Position numbers and translations under genes: made by a program
Assembly: GCA_031259905.1 (NCBI GenBank)
Contig: JAIRKS010000006.1
Location: 1-9,056, forward strand
From: Odoribacteraceae bacterium
GTDB taxonomy: Bacteria; Bacteroidota; Bacteroidia; Bacteroidales; Marinifilaceae
Direction of reading: 5' to 3'
DNA: 9,056 bases
Shown: positions 1 to 6,984 of the stretch, in pieces
Layout of the letters: each line of letters opens with the position of its first letter
Numbering within the stretch: the stretch's first letter is position 1
Notes under the pieces: generated by a model
Seen by the model: the letters and a program-made list of their open reading frames with translations, nothing else
What the model was told of the DNA's origin: nothing
Databases searched by the model: none

Positions 1-1361
1 ACGGCCTCGGCGTACTTGCCGGGACGGAGGTCGGCGGCGACCCACGCCTCGTAATCGTCGCGGGAGACGAGGGCCGGCGAGCCGGTGTCCATGAAGCGAT
101 CGAGCGCGCCGGCGGCGTAATTACCGAAGACGGCCCCCTGCTGCATGATGTCCCGCTCGAGGGCGCGGTGGTCGGCGGGTAACTCCACGGTGTACCCCTC
201 GTCTTTCATCCGTCGCAGCAGGTTGTAGAGCGACGGCGCGACCTCCATTCCGCCGGCGGTCATGGCGTTTTGTCCCGGTCCCTTGAAGTAGAATATCGCG
301 ACGCGCTTATCGGCGTTGGGCTTGCCGGCGAGCGAGAGGTGCGCGTTGACGGTTTCGACGAAAGTGGCGAGGCGTTCGGGGATGGCGCGGGAGTAATGTA
401 ATCCATCCTTGTCCCTGTACAGCGCGAAGAGGGTGAACGGGCGGATCGCCCCGTCGATCTCCGGCATGACGACGCTCTGGGAGAGAAAGCCACCGGACAT
501 GCCCCGCGGGTCTTTCTCCCACTCGTCGACCAGGCTATTGACGGTGAGCGGCGCGAAGAGCGGTATGTTTCGCTCCTCGAGGAAGGAGACGACGCGCTCC
601 CCCAGCCGGCCGTGCGGGAGGTTGATGACCGCGTCGGGCGCGATGGCGCGGAGGAACTCCTCCAGGCGGCGGAAGGTGGAGAGGGGGTAGACGTTCAGCC
701 CGCTCTCCTCGAGCGCGGCGATGAGGTCGGTGGGGTCTGCCATCTGCCCGGTGACGACGACGCGCTTGCCTGTCTCGTGCCACAGTCCCCGCTCGACGAG
801 GAAACGGTGGTACTCCTCCACGGTAGAGAACTCTCGCTCCTCGCCGTCCGCGACGTGGTAGATGTAGTCGGTGGAGCGACGGATGGGAGGAGGCTCGGCC
901 GCCCGCGTGGAGACTCGCTTGCGGTCTATCACGACGCGCGCGTACTCGAGGAGGTTGCGGTAGTCGCTTTTCCTCCCGCCGGCGAGGTACGCCGCGACGA
1001 TCTCCCGGTCGGCCGAGTCGAGGTTGCAGATATTGTTGGCCGGGTTGGTGGCCATGCCGGTGTACACCGGGACGCCCCGGTCGGCTACGCGCTGGAGCAC
1101 GGCCCGCTGCTCCTCGATGACGCGCAGGCCCATGCCGTTGACGAGCACCAGGTCGAAGGAGGAAAGACGGTGCAGGTCGTCGAGAGAAACTTCCCGCACC
1201 TTAATATACGGGTTCTCGTTCGCCCTGGCGATCTGCCCGAGGGTGATCGCCTGGAAATTCACGAGGGCGACGCGCGTGGCGGCGACGTGGCGATCGTAAA
1301 GGAAGTACCCCGCCGCGAGGAGCAGGAGGAGAGACAGGGAGAGGATGATGATCTTTTTCAT
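1..1361 (-). CDS. hmuS: HmuS: CobN-like heme dechelatase, N-terminal part (runs off window)
   Basis: The minus strand reads open from an ATG at 1361 to the window edge (453 codons with no stop), so the C-terminal part is missing. CobN-family proteins usually exceed 1200 residues, so roughly a third is present. Residues 1-22 form one hydrophobic segment after MKK, a signal anchor that would place the bulk outside the cytoplasm. CobN-like features follow: a tetrapyrrole-chelatase N-terminal region (VNGMGLR near 74-80, TGMATNPANN near 101-110), INLPHG at 246-251, a VMPEIDGAI stretch at 298-306, and KRVAIFYFKGPG at 352-363 followed by PSLYNLLRRMKDEGY at 376-390. In hmu operons this CobN-like protein acts on heme, removing iron reductively and leaving protoporphyrin, rather than inserting cobalt. 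The assignment rests on the neighbouring hmuY and hmuR; the cobaltochelatase partners CobS/CobT are not visible. The ATG is 3 bp after the hmuR stop with no clear Shine-Dalgarno, so co-transcription is likely. Magnesium or cobalt chelatase activity is the alternative. Confidence 0.9.
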   Translation of the reverse strand, partial: MKKIIILSLSLLLLLAAGYFLYDRHVAATRVALVNFQAITLGQIARANENPYIKVREVSLDDLHRLSSFDLVLVNGMGLRVIEEQRAVLQRVADRGVPVYTGMATNPANNICNLDSADREIVAAYLAGGRKSDYRNLLEYARVVIDRKRVSTRAAEPPPIRRSTDYIYHVADGEEREFSTVEEYHRFLVERGLWHETGKRVVVTGQMADPTDLIAALEESGLNVYPLSTFRRLEEFLRAIAPDAVINLPHGRLGERVVSFLEERNIPLFAPLTVNSLVDEWEKDPRGMSGGFLSQSVVMPEIDGAIRPFTLFALYRDKDGLHYSRAIPERLATFVETVNAHLSLAGKPNADKRVAIFYFKGPGQNAMTAGGMEVAPSLYNLLRRMKDEGYTVELPADHRALERDIMQQGAVFGNYAAGALDRFMDTGSPALVSRDDYEAWVAADLRPGKYAEA

Positions 1362-1364
1362 GTA

Positions 1365-3581
1365 TTATATTTTTATGGAAAGCGCGAGCATGTAATCGAT
1401 CCCGCGGCTAAGCGACGCGTAGGTATCGCCGGAGACGTTCTTGTCGGTAAAGTTAAACAGGTTGTCGATCCCTGCCGTGAGGCGGATGCCCCGCGGGAAA
1501 TCCCCCGCGAGGTTGAGCCTCCAGTTATTCCGCGCGGAATGTTTCTGGTAGAAGTATCTCCCGGTAGCGGTGTCGAGACTCCATACGTCGACGGCGCACA
1601 TCCAGCGCCCGTTGAGGCTGGCACTGGCGCGCGTTTTCCCGATGTTGCGGCTGTACGCCGCGCTGAAGGTGGCCGAGCGCGGGCGGACGGAGGAGCGGTC
1701 GCGACCGTCGATCTCGTCGTGGTCGTCAACGTACGCGTAGGAGCTGCGCAGGTGCAGGCCGAAGGGGAAACGCGCTTGCGCGGTGATGTCCGCGCCGGTA
1801 GTCCTCGCCCTGTCCGAGTTGACGTTCTTCATGAACCACTCGCCGTTCTCCCGCACGTCCTGCAGGACGATCTTTCGCTTAAAGCGGTTGACGTATCCCG
1901 ACGCGGAGAGGTTGAAGATGCCCTTGTTGACCTCCGCGGAGAGGGAGAACTGCCGGCTCTCTTCCGGCTTGAGGTCCCTGTTGCCGAGGAGGGTGAACAT
2001 GCCCTGGTGATCCCACTCGGAGTATAGCTCCTTGAGCGAGGGGGAGCGGAAGCCGGTGGAGTACCCACCACGGAGGGTGACGACGCCGGGACGGTACATC
2101 ACCGATAGCTTCGGGCTGACGTGCAGGTTGTACTCGGAGTGATAGTCCAGCCGCGCGCCGGCAACGATACGGAGGTTGTCGAGTATGCGGTACTCCTCCT
2201 GCAAGTAGAAGACACCGTTCCTGACGCTGTTGGCGGCGGTGTCCTTGAACATGTAGTGCATGAGCCGCTCGTTGTCCAGCTCGATGCCGGTGACGATGTA
2301 GTGTTTCTCGCGGATCGAGAGGGAGTAGGCCAGCCGGAAGTTGTCGAGCACGTCGCGGTAGGTGTGCTCCTCGCGCCCGGTGAGGATGTAGTCGATATAC
2401 TTGTCGAAGTGATCGCGGTGGTAGTTGAACTCGACGATATTGTTCTCGTTGAAGATGTACTTGACCTTCCCGCCTGCCGAGTACTCGCGGGAGAGATCCT
2501 CTTTCTTGTTGTTCAGCGAGGCGAGGTAGACGCGGCGGTACGTGTAGTAGGAACCGGTGGCGGTGACGCTCAGCTTCTCGTTGACGTTATAGGCGAGCTT
2601 TTCGTTGAGATGCCAGATGTTATAGCCGGTGATGGCGGTGCTGCCGGGCTGCCCCATGACGATGGAATCCTGCCCGCCGGCGGTCTCGTACACGGTTGTC
2701 GTCCCCTGCTTGTCCTCTATCGAGAAGGGCTTCTTGAGCCGGTAGGAGGCGGAGGTGAGCGTGGAGAACTTCTTCAGCTTGCTGCCGAGGGAGAGGGCGT
2801 ACTTCTGCTCGCCGCGGCTGGTGTAGACGCCGGAGAGACTCCCGGAGAGGCGGCGGTTGACGCTCTTCGTGATGATGTTGACGACCCCTCCCAGCGCGTT
2901 CGACCCGTAGAGGGTAGACATGGCGCCACGCACGATCTCGACACGCTCGATGTCGTCGATGTTGAACCGGTTGAAGTCGATGTTATCCGCTGCCCCCTCG
3001 CCGGCGACCCGCTCCCCGTCGACGAGGAAGAGCACGTAGTTCGCGTCCATTCCCTGGAAGGTGAGGGTGGGAAGGCCCGTGCCGTGGTGACGGCCGAACT
3101 GCACGCCGGGCAGCTCGTACTCAAGCAGGCTTTGGAAATCCAGCGGGTTGAGTCGCTTGATCTCCTCGCTCGTGATGACGCGGGTGATGACCGGCACGTC
3201 CTTCAACGGGCGCTCGGCGCGCGAGCCGGTCACGACGACCTCGTCGAGGTCATTCGTCGCCGGTCGCAGGCGGAAAGTGACGGTCTCTTCCTCGCCCGCC
3301 TGCACGGTCAGCTCCCGCGGCTCGAACCCCACGAAGCTGGCCACGAGGACGTGCTCGCCTCTCTTCAGGTCAAGGGTGAACTCCCCTCGGGTGTTCGTGC
3401 CCACGCCGATGTTCGTGCCCCGCACGCGGACGGTCGCCAGCGGGAGCGCTGTCCCCTTGTTGTCCAGAACTACCCCCTTTACCGGGTATGATGCGAGGTT
3501 ACCCGCCGTCGCCTCCACTCCGAGGAGGAGGCAGGCTATTATGGTCCGCGCCCACGGGCACGGGATAAGTGAAAATCTCAT
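1365..3581 (-). CDS. hmuR: HmuR-type TonB-dependent heme/hemoprotein receptor
   Basis: Protein of 738 residues that imports heme through the outer membrane using energy from TonB. The N-terminus carries an export signal (about 1-27, hydrophobic IIACLLLG at 14-21), then a carboxypeptidase-D-regulatory-like beta domain (about 33-107, common in Bacteroidota receptors), a TonB-box-like DEVVVTG at 113-119, the plug domain (about 120-240, including LVDGERV at 186-192, IERVEIVRGAMSTLYGSNALGGVVNIITK at 211-239) and a 22-strand-type barrel to the C-terminus. FRSPSLKELY at 511-520 followed by GNRDLKPEES at 533-542 matches the FRAP/NPDL box pattern of heme receptors. Substrate is inferred from this box and from the HmuY and HmuS neighbours; the heme ligands are not identified by me. 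The start lies 73 bp after the DUF2149 stop, the widest gap in the operon, with an AT-rich leader but no recognisable promoter. The stop is 3 bp before hmuS. A siderophore or vitamin B12 receptor is less likely. Confidence 0.9.
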   Translation of the reverse strand: MRFSLIPCPWARTIIACLLLGVEATAGNLASYPVKGVVLDNKGTALPLATVRVRGTNIGVGTNTRGEFTLDLKRGEHVLVASFVGFEPRELTVQAGEEETVTFRLRPATNDLDEVVVTGSRAERPLKDVPVITRVITSEEIKRLNPLDFQSLLEYELPGVQFGRHHGTGLPTLTFQGMDANYVLFLVDGERVAGEGAADNIDFNRFNIDDIERVEIVRGAMSTLYGSNALGGVVNIITKSVNRRLSGSLSGVYTSRGEQKYALSLGSKLKKFSTLTSASYRLKKPFSIEDKQGTTTVYETAGGQDSIVMGQPGSTAITGYNIWHLNEKLAYNVNEKLSVTATGSYYTYRRVYLASLNNKKEDLSREYSAGGKVKYIFNENNIVEFNYHRDHFDKYIDYILTGREEHTYRDVLDNFRLAYSLSIREKHYIVTGIELDNERLMHYMFKDTAANSVRNGVFYLQEEYRILDNLRIVAGARLDYHSEYNLHVSPKLSVMYRPGVVTLRGGYSTGFRSPSLKELYSEWDHQGMFTLLGNRDLKPEESRQFSLSAEVNKGIFNLSASGYVNRFKRKIVLQDVRENGEWFMKNVNSDRARTTGADITAQARFPFGLHLRSSYAYVDDHDEIDGRDRSSVRPRSATFSAAYSRNIGKTRASASLNGRWMCAVDVWSLDTATGRYFYQKHSARNNWRLNLAGDFPRGIRLTAGIDNLFNFTDKNVSGDTYASLSRGIDYMLALSIKI

Positions 3582-3654
3582 GATCGTCGTTTTAAGAAAT
3601 AAATAGTTGAGGTGTGAAATGATATATGTTCATCGATGGTTGTTGTCGGGACAG

Positions 3655-3984
3655 CTACTCCGGTATGTAGATGATCTCGCCGTTTTCCAGCTCGTAAGCT
3701 ACCCCCACTTTCCGTCCCCGTCGCCCGCTACCGTCTTGTTTATCGGAGGGCTTGTAGCGGGTGATCTTTTCGCCTTCCCTGGTGATAATCTCCATGTTCT
3801 CCTTGCCGGGATTCTTGACGACGGTGTAGTCCTCGCGGGAGAAGATCTCGGTCATGTTGTACTTCGCGACCAGCGCTACCATCAGCGCGACGGCGAATAC
3901 CATCGCCACGTCGAAGAGATTCGCGAGCAACGCGACGGGGTCCGTCTCCTCGCGATGGAGGATTTTCCTGCGCGGCCGTCTCAT
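3655..3984 (-). CDS. DUF2149 protein, ExbD/TolR/MotB-like partner of the proton-channel subunit
   Basis: Small protein of 109 residues. I start it at ATG 3984, which overlaps the upstream stop as ATGA; the longer reading from 4053 only extends into the upstream gene and adds a non-membrane arginine-rich tail. Layout: a basic cytoplasmic N-terminus (MRRPRRK), one transmembrane helix at about 18-41, and a short hydrophilic C-terminal domain ending GEIIYIPE. The helix reads NLFDVAMVFAVALMVAL at 22-38. Asp25 sits near the start of the helix, as does the proton-carrying aspartate of ExbD, TolR and MotB, and the following hydrophobic pattern is similar. With the ExbB-like gene directly upstream this suggests a two-component ion-driven motor. 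It is much shorter than ExbD beyond the helix, so it may lack a full periplasmic domain. It belongs to the third-gene position of the HmuTUV-type membrane set. Function is inferred. Confidence 0.85.
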   Translation of the reverse strand: MRRPRRKILHREETDPVALLANLFDVAMVFAVALMVALVAKYNMTEIFSREDYTVVKNPGKENMEIITREGEKITRYKPSDKQDGSGRRGRKVGVAYELENGEIIYIPE

Positions 3985-4577
3985 GATCTTTCTTGTTCTT
4001 GTTGCAGGAGATCGACGAGGTAATCCATGTTCACCAGGTCGGAGGAGATCCATCGCTGGCGCACCTGGATGATCACGTAAGCGATCGCCCCGGTCAGTAG
4101 CCCCAGCACCGTGGTCGCGAAGACGATCTGCATGTTATAGGCCATCGAGGTGATCTCCCCGGTGGATAAACCGACGAGCGCCGGGCCCATCGGGATGAGC
4201 GTCCCCATCAACCCGAGGATCGGGCCGAACCTTGCCGGTAGACGCGTCTTGCCCAGCTCGCTGTCGGCTCGTAACTCGTACCCGGAGATCGCGCGGGCCA
4301 TGCGCGCCGGGTTGTCCCGCGACGCGTACAGGTCGAGGAGCATCGCGGTACAGGGTGTCGGGGGAAGGTCGCGGAGCGATGACACGAGGGCACTCGCGCT
4401 TGCGGCTTCTTTCATGGCCGCCTCCACTTGTTTCTCCCGTCGCGCGCGGTGCAGGTAGTGGCTGAAGAAACTGCCCGCCTGTAACAGCACCTTGAAGAAG
4501 AAGAAGAGCAAGCCAATGATAACCGGCACGAGTAGCCCGTTGGAGATCCAGAACATTAATTCCGATATAGATTTCAT
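3981..4577 (-). CDS. MotA/TolQ/ExbB-family proton channel protein of the hmu operon
   Basis: Protein of 198 residues with the three-helix ExbB/TolQ topology: TM1 at about 8-34, a cytoplasmic loop of about 80 residues, TM2 at about 117-137 and TM3 at about 149-171. The signature region is FGPILGLMGTLIPMGPAL (117-134), equivalent to the GLLGTV segment of ExbB, and FATTVLGLLTGAIAYVI (153-169), equivalent to its third helix. Thr126 and Thr155/156 are at positions where ExbB has pore threonines. Family members form pentameric channels in the inner membrane that convert proton flow into work with an ExbD-type partner; the DUF2149 gene just downstream (4-bp overlap) is the obvious partner. Its ATG also overlaps the stop of the preceding membrane gene by 4 bp, so the three are probably translated together. 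Whether it energises HmuR, HmuS or both is unknown. Confidence 0.9.
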   Translation of the reverse strand: MKSISELMFWISNGLLVPVIIGLLFFFFKVLLQAGSFFSHYLHRARREKQVEAAMKEAASASALVSSLRDLPPTPCTAMLLDLYASRDNPARMARAISGYELRADSELGKTRLPARFGPILGLMGTLIPMGPALVGLSTGEITSMAYNMQIVFATTVLGLLTGAIAYVIIQVRQRWISSDLVNMDYLVDLLQQEQERS

Positions 4578-5257
4578 GATTTCTTGATTTTATAGTTTAC
4601 GCGCCGCCGCACCTCTCCCACCGCGTACCCGACCAGGAAAACGAGAAGAAGAAGCGTGACCGCGAACGCGAGAGAATGATAGTCGACAGCGTCAGGACGC
4701 GCGTGGATCACCGACGAGGGGTGGAACACCGTGCAGCACGCGGCCAGCGAGAAGAGTAAGAGGGAGAGGATTGCCACGAGTTCCAGCCGCGACTCGCGTG
4801 TCGCGCGCGCCAGCAACAAGCTGCCACCGCCTATACTCGCCGCCACCGCCGCCGCGTACACGGCGGTAATTGTCGTGAAGCCTGTCCCCGGCAGGCAGGA
4901 GAAGAGCGTCACGTGCAGGTAGAAAAGCGCCGGAAAGATGAACACGTCGGGAATGTAACGGGCCACGAGGAGGATGCCCCGCGGCGGACTCGCGCCGGAT
5001 ATCACCCGGCAAAAGCCCGCGACCAGCAGCAGGTCAATCATTACTATCGCCGAGATGTCGCGTATCGCGTCCACCCCCGACAGCGCCCGTTCCAACATCA
5101 CCCTGCTGCTCGCGATCGCGAACGGGTGGCCCATCACCACGAATACCGCGCACGCCACGCCCCACGCGAGCTTCTCGCTCGTCCCCGGGAAGAGGCTCGC
5201 GGTGAACAATGCCTTGATCACCGCGAACATCGCTAACAGCAGGAAGATGGTCTCCAT
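4574..5257 (-). CDS. Polytopic membrane protein of the hmu operon (HmuTUV set), function unknown
   Basis: A 227-residue integral membrane protein with about seven predicted helices (near 2-22, 30-50, 68-88, 98-121, 127-150, 159-179 and 195-215) and a basic C-terminal tail (VRRRVNYKIKKS). I recognise no enzymatic motif. Histidines lie in or next to helices (His44, His115, His179, His186, His194) and a Cys-Cys pair is at 174-175, so heme or metal contact is possible but unproven. Position is the main clue: its ATG is 1 bp after the hmuY stop and its stop overlaps the ExbB-like start by 4 bp, placing it in the three-gene membrane module that accompanies HmuR and HmuS in Bacteroidota. It may be a heme or porphyrin permease, or a membrane scaffold for the ion-channel pair. 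Both are inference. Confidence 0.75.
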   Translation of the reverse strand: METIFLLLAMFAVIKALFTASLFPGTSEKLAWGVACAVFVVMGHPFAIASSRVMLERALSGVDAIRDISAIVMIDLLLVAGFCRVISGASPPRGILLVARYIPDVFIFPALFYLHVTLFSCLPGTGFTTITAVYAAAVAASIGGGSLLLARATRESRLELVAILSLLLFSLAACCTVFHPSSVIHARPDAVDYHSLAFAVTLLLLVFLVGYAVGEVRRRVNYKIKKS

Positions 5258-5258
5258 A

Positions 5259-6197
5259 TCACGGTTCGATCTCGTAGGAGAAAGTCACGTGTCCCGTCAC
5301 GCCCTCGTCGTTGGTATTATCCGTGAAGAGCAGCTTGACGTACTTTCCAGAGGCCGAGCGCGCGATATACACGAGCTTGCTCAAGACCGTCGGGGGAGGC
5401 ATCGTCGAGAGATCCATCGACACCCACTTCGCCAACACCTCGTTCTTCGACCCCTCGGTGTACACCGGCGGCATCCCGGAGAGGTTAATCTGCGCGGCGA
5501 CATCCTCCGTGTAGCCACTGGTAGGAATGCTGGTGACATCGTTAAACTTCTTGAACGTGGTCTCGAGGGCGGCACCTTGTCCCTTGCCCGAGACCCCGCC
5601 GTTAGTCTTCACGTCGTAGCGGTGAAAAGCGATATCCCACGAGAGATCGTTGGCGGGATCGTCCACGGTCACGGTCGCGCCCCTCTCGAAGGAGAAGTAA
5701 ACCCACCGCGTGTAGTCGGACGCGTCGATGGTCACCGTGCCGCGGCTCTGGCTTCCCTCGAAGACGACAACAACCGGCTCCTGCTGGGTCGATACCGTTA
5801 TCGTGATCTCGATATTCGCCCGCTGGCCGGCGATTGTCCCCGTGAAAGTGACCCCGGTGTAAAGTTTCCCCGACGGGCTGTCACTCCCGCTGATCGCGTA
5901 ACTCCCGGCGGTGGACGACGGGGTGACGACGGCGTCAGCCGTCACGTCGGTGACGTACACCTGCTGGAATCGCGCGCTATCCATTCGTAACGTCACGGAT
6001 TCCTCGTCGACGCGGGTCACGGCGATCGTGCACGCGTTCATTGTCTCGACCTCCTGCCCGGCCACCTTCAGCGTGGCCGTCCCGGAGTAAGTACCCGTCA
6101 CGTTAACGGCGTGATCAACCTTCGGTGTATCATCGCTACATGCTCCCAGGGAGACACATAACATAGAAATACTGGTAATAATTGCTAACTTGTTCAT
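5259..6197 (-). CDS. hmuY: HmuY-family heme-binding lipoprotein with an N-terminal calycin-like domain
   Basis: A 312-residue lipoprotein that should capture heme at the cell surface and pass it to HmuR. The signal peptide ends in lipobox LGAC (Cys20); the following SDD is the Bacteroidota export signal for surface display. Residues about 31-138 look like the putative calycin-like beta-barrel domain (opening VTGTYSGTATLKVAG, closing ANIEITITV). The HmuY domain runs from about 150 to 312: WVYFSF at 165-170, then SWDIAFHRYDVKTNGG at 186-201 and SGKGQG at 203-208. Classical Porphyromonas gingivalis HmuY is about 216 residues and has no such N-terminal domain. Only His192 and His303 are available in the HmuY part, whereas Met242, Met261 and Met266 lie in the region following the first core motif; methionine heme ligation is known in some HmuY homologues. 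First gene of the operon, 1 bp before the next ATG. Confidence 0.9.
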   Translation of the reverse strand: MNKLAIITSISMLCVSLGACSDDTPKVDHAVNVTGTYSGTATLKVAGQEVETMNACTIAVTRVDEESVTLRMDSARFQQVYVTDVTADAVVTPSSTAGSYAISGSDSPSGKLYTGVTFTGTIAGQRANIEITITVSTQQEPVVVVFEGSQSRGTVTIDASDYTRWVYFSFERGATVTVDDPANDLSWDIAFHRYDVKTNGGVSGKGQGAALETTFKKFNDVTSIPTSGYTEDVAAQINLSGMPPVYTEGSKNEVLAKWVSMDLSTMPPPTVLSKLVYIARSASGKYVKLLFTDNTNDEGVTGHVTFSYEIEP

Positions 6198-6438
6198 CTC
6201 ATTACTTGGTTTTATGATTAATGTCGCGAAGGTGAAGATGCACGCGACCGATCACAATCCCCAAAAGTCATGAAATAAAATATCGCGGTCACTATTCTTG
6301 GGGAGCGCGCCAGAAAAGGGTTAGCGAGAATGACGCCGCGCGTTTGGTTGCCAAAAAAGAATTTTTTTTTGAAAGGAAACGACGGGGAATTGCCGGTTTT
6401 GTACTACTTTTGAGCAACCATTAATAAAAAGATATCCC
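6198..6438. promoter_or_regulatory. Divergent intergenic control region between hmuY and the peroxidase gene
   Basis: This 241-bp region contains no plausible gene and lies between two divergent start codons, so it must hold promoters for both operons. Rightward, a good -7 element is present at 6405-6412 (separate entry). Leftward, the best candidate on the minus strand is GACTTTTG (6262-6269), one base away from TAnnTTTG, without a convincing TTTG 19-21 bp upstream, so I rate it weak. An A/T tract spans 6352-6371 (six A, GAA, nine T) and may act as an upstream element. A 7-bp inverted repeat, TCCCCAA at 6258-6264 and TTGGGGA at 6298-6304, overlaps the weak leftward box. I see no convincing Fur box by eye. 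Confidence 0.6.
6405..6412 (+). promoter_or_regulatory. Bacteroidota -7 promoter element for the peroxidase operon
   Basis: TACTTTTG matches the Bacteroidota primary sigma -7 consensus TAnnTTTG exactly. Transcription would begin a few bases downstream, giving a leader of about 20 nt before the ATG at 6439. No -33 TTTG is found at the usual 19-21 bp spacing; the nearest candidates are TTG at 6390-6392 (too close) and TTTG at 6368-6371 (too far). The AT-rich stretch before the ATG lacks a Shine-Dalgarno sequence, as is usual in this phylum. Confidence 0.5.
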
Positions 6439-6984
6439 ATGAAAGGAACGCTATTTTTACTCACGCTTTTGACAATCATCACGTCAACCACCGCTGCTAC
6501 CCGGAAATTTCATGACTTCACGGTGACGACAATCGACGGAAAAGAATATCCCCTGTCGCGACTGAAAGGAAAAAAAGTGCTGGTGGTAAACGTGGCCTCC
6601 AGGTGTGGACTCACGCCGCAGTACAAGCAACTGCAGGAGCTACACGAGAAATACGGCAAGGAAGGGAAATTCACGGTCATCGCCTTCCCGGCGAACAATT
6701 TCGGGCAACAAGAGCCGGGGACAAACGAGGAGATACTCGCGTTTTGCACCTCCAGGTACGCCGTGACGTTCCCCGTGATGGCTAAAATCTCGGTGAAAGG
6801 CGACGACATGGCGCCACTCTACCGCTGGCTCACCGGCAAGGAGGAAAACGGGAAAAGGGACGCCGACGTGACCTGGAATTTCCAGAAATTCCTGGTGGAC
6901 GAGCAAGGAAACTGGGTAGACTCCATCGAGCCGAGAGTCCTGCCGACGGACGAGAGAATCATCTCCTGGATCGAGGAAAGATGA
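6439..6984 (+). CDS. Exported glutathione-peroxidase-family (thiol) peroxidase
   Basis: Protein of 181 residues with a signal peptide (about 1-20, ending TTAA) and then a single GPx thioredoxin-fold domain. Catalytic residues are visible: peroxidatic Cys56 in NVASRCGLTPQY, Gln91 in FGQQEPG (35 residues after the Cys, as in GPx4), and Trp146-Asn147 in WNFQKF. Cys103 in AFCTSRY lies 47 residues after Cys56, the position of the resolving cysteine in thioredoxin-dependent GPx enzymes, so thioredoxin-like proteins rather than glutathione are the likely reductant. The usual FPCNQFG motif reads FPANNFG here, losing the third Cys. It should reduce hydrogen peroxide or lipid peroxides in the envelope. 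It sits divergently from the heme operon and its stop overlaps the next start by 4 bp, so it leads an operon with two envelope proteins. Confidence 0.93.
   Translation: MKGTLFLLTLLTIITSTTAATRKFHDFTVTTIDGKEYPLSRLKGKKVLVVNVASRCGLTPQYKQLQELHEKYGKEGKFTVIAFPANNFGQQEPGTNEEILAFCTSRYAVTFPVMAKISVKGDDMAPLYRWLTGKEENGKRDADVTWNFQKFLVDEQGNWVDSIEPRVLPTDERIISWIEER

Noticed and set aside
612..2027. Long plus-strand open frame (471 codons) opposite hmuS and hmuR
   Set aside because: It is antisense to two well-supported genes, has biased low-similarity composition rich in Val, Glu, Arg and Gly, and is explained by high GC and codon use of the opposite strand.
2121..3491. Long plus-strand open frame (456 codons) opposite hmuR
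   Set aside because: Fully antisense to the receptor gene with no recognisable domain; a GC-driven shadow.
3985..4053. N-terminal extension of the DUF2149 protein from ATG 4053
   Set aside because: It lies inside the ExbB-like gene, is arginine-rich and unlike the family; the ATG at 3984 gives the expected short basic N-terminus and an ATGA coupling.
6352..6371. A-run/T-run near palindrome as a terminator
   Set aside because: It has no GC stem and lies between divergent starts, where no transcript needs to end; an upstream promoter element fits better.
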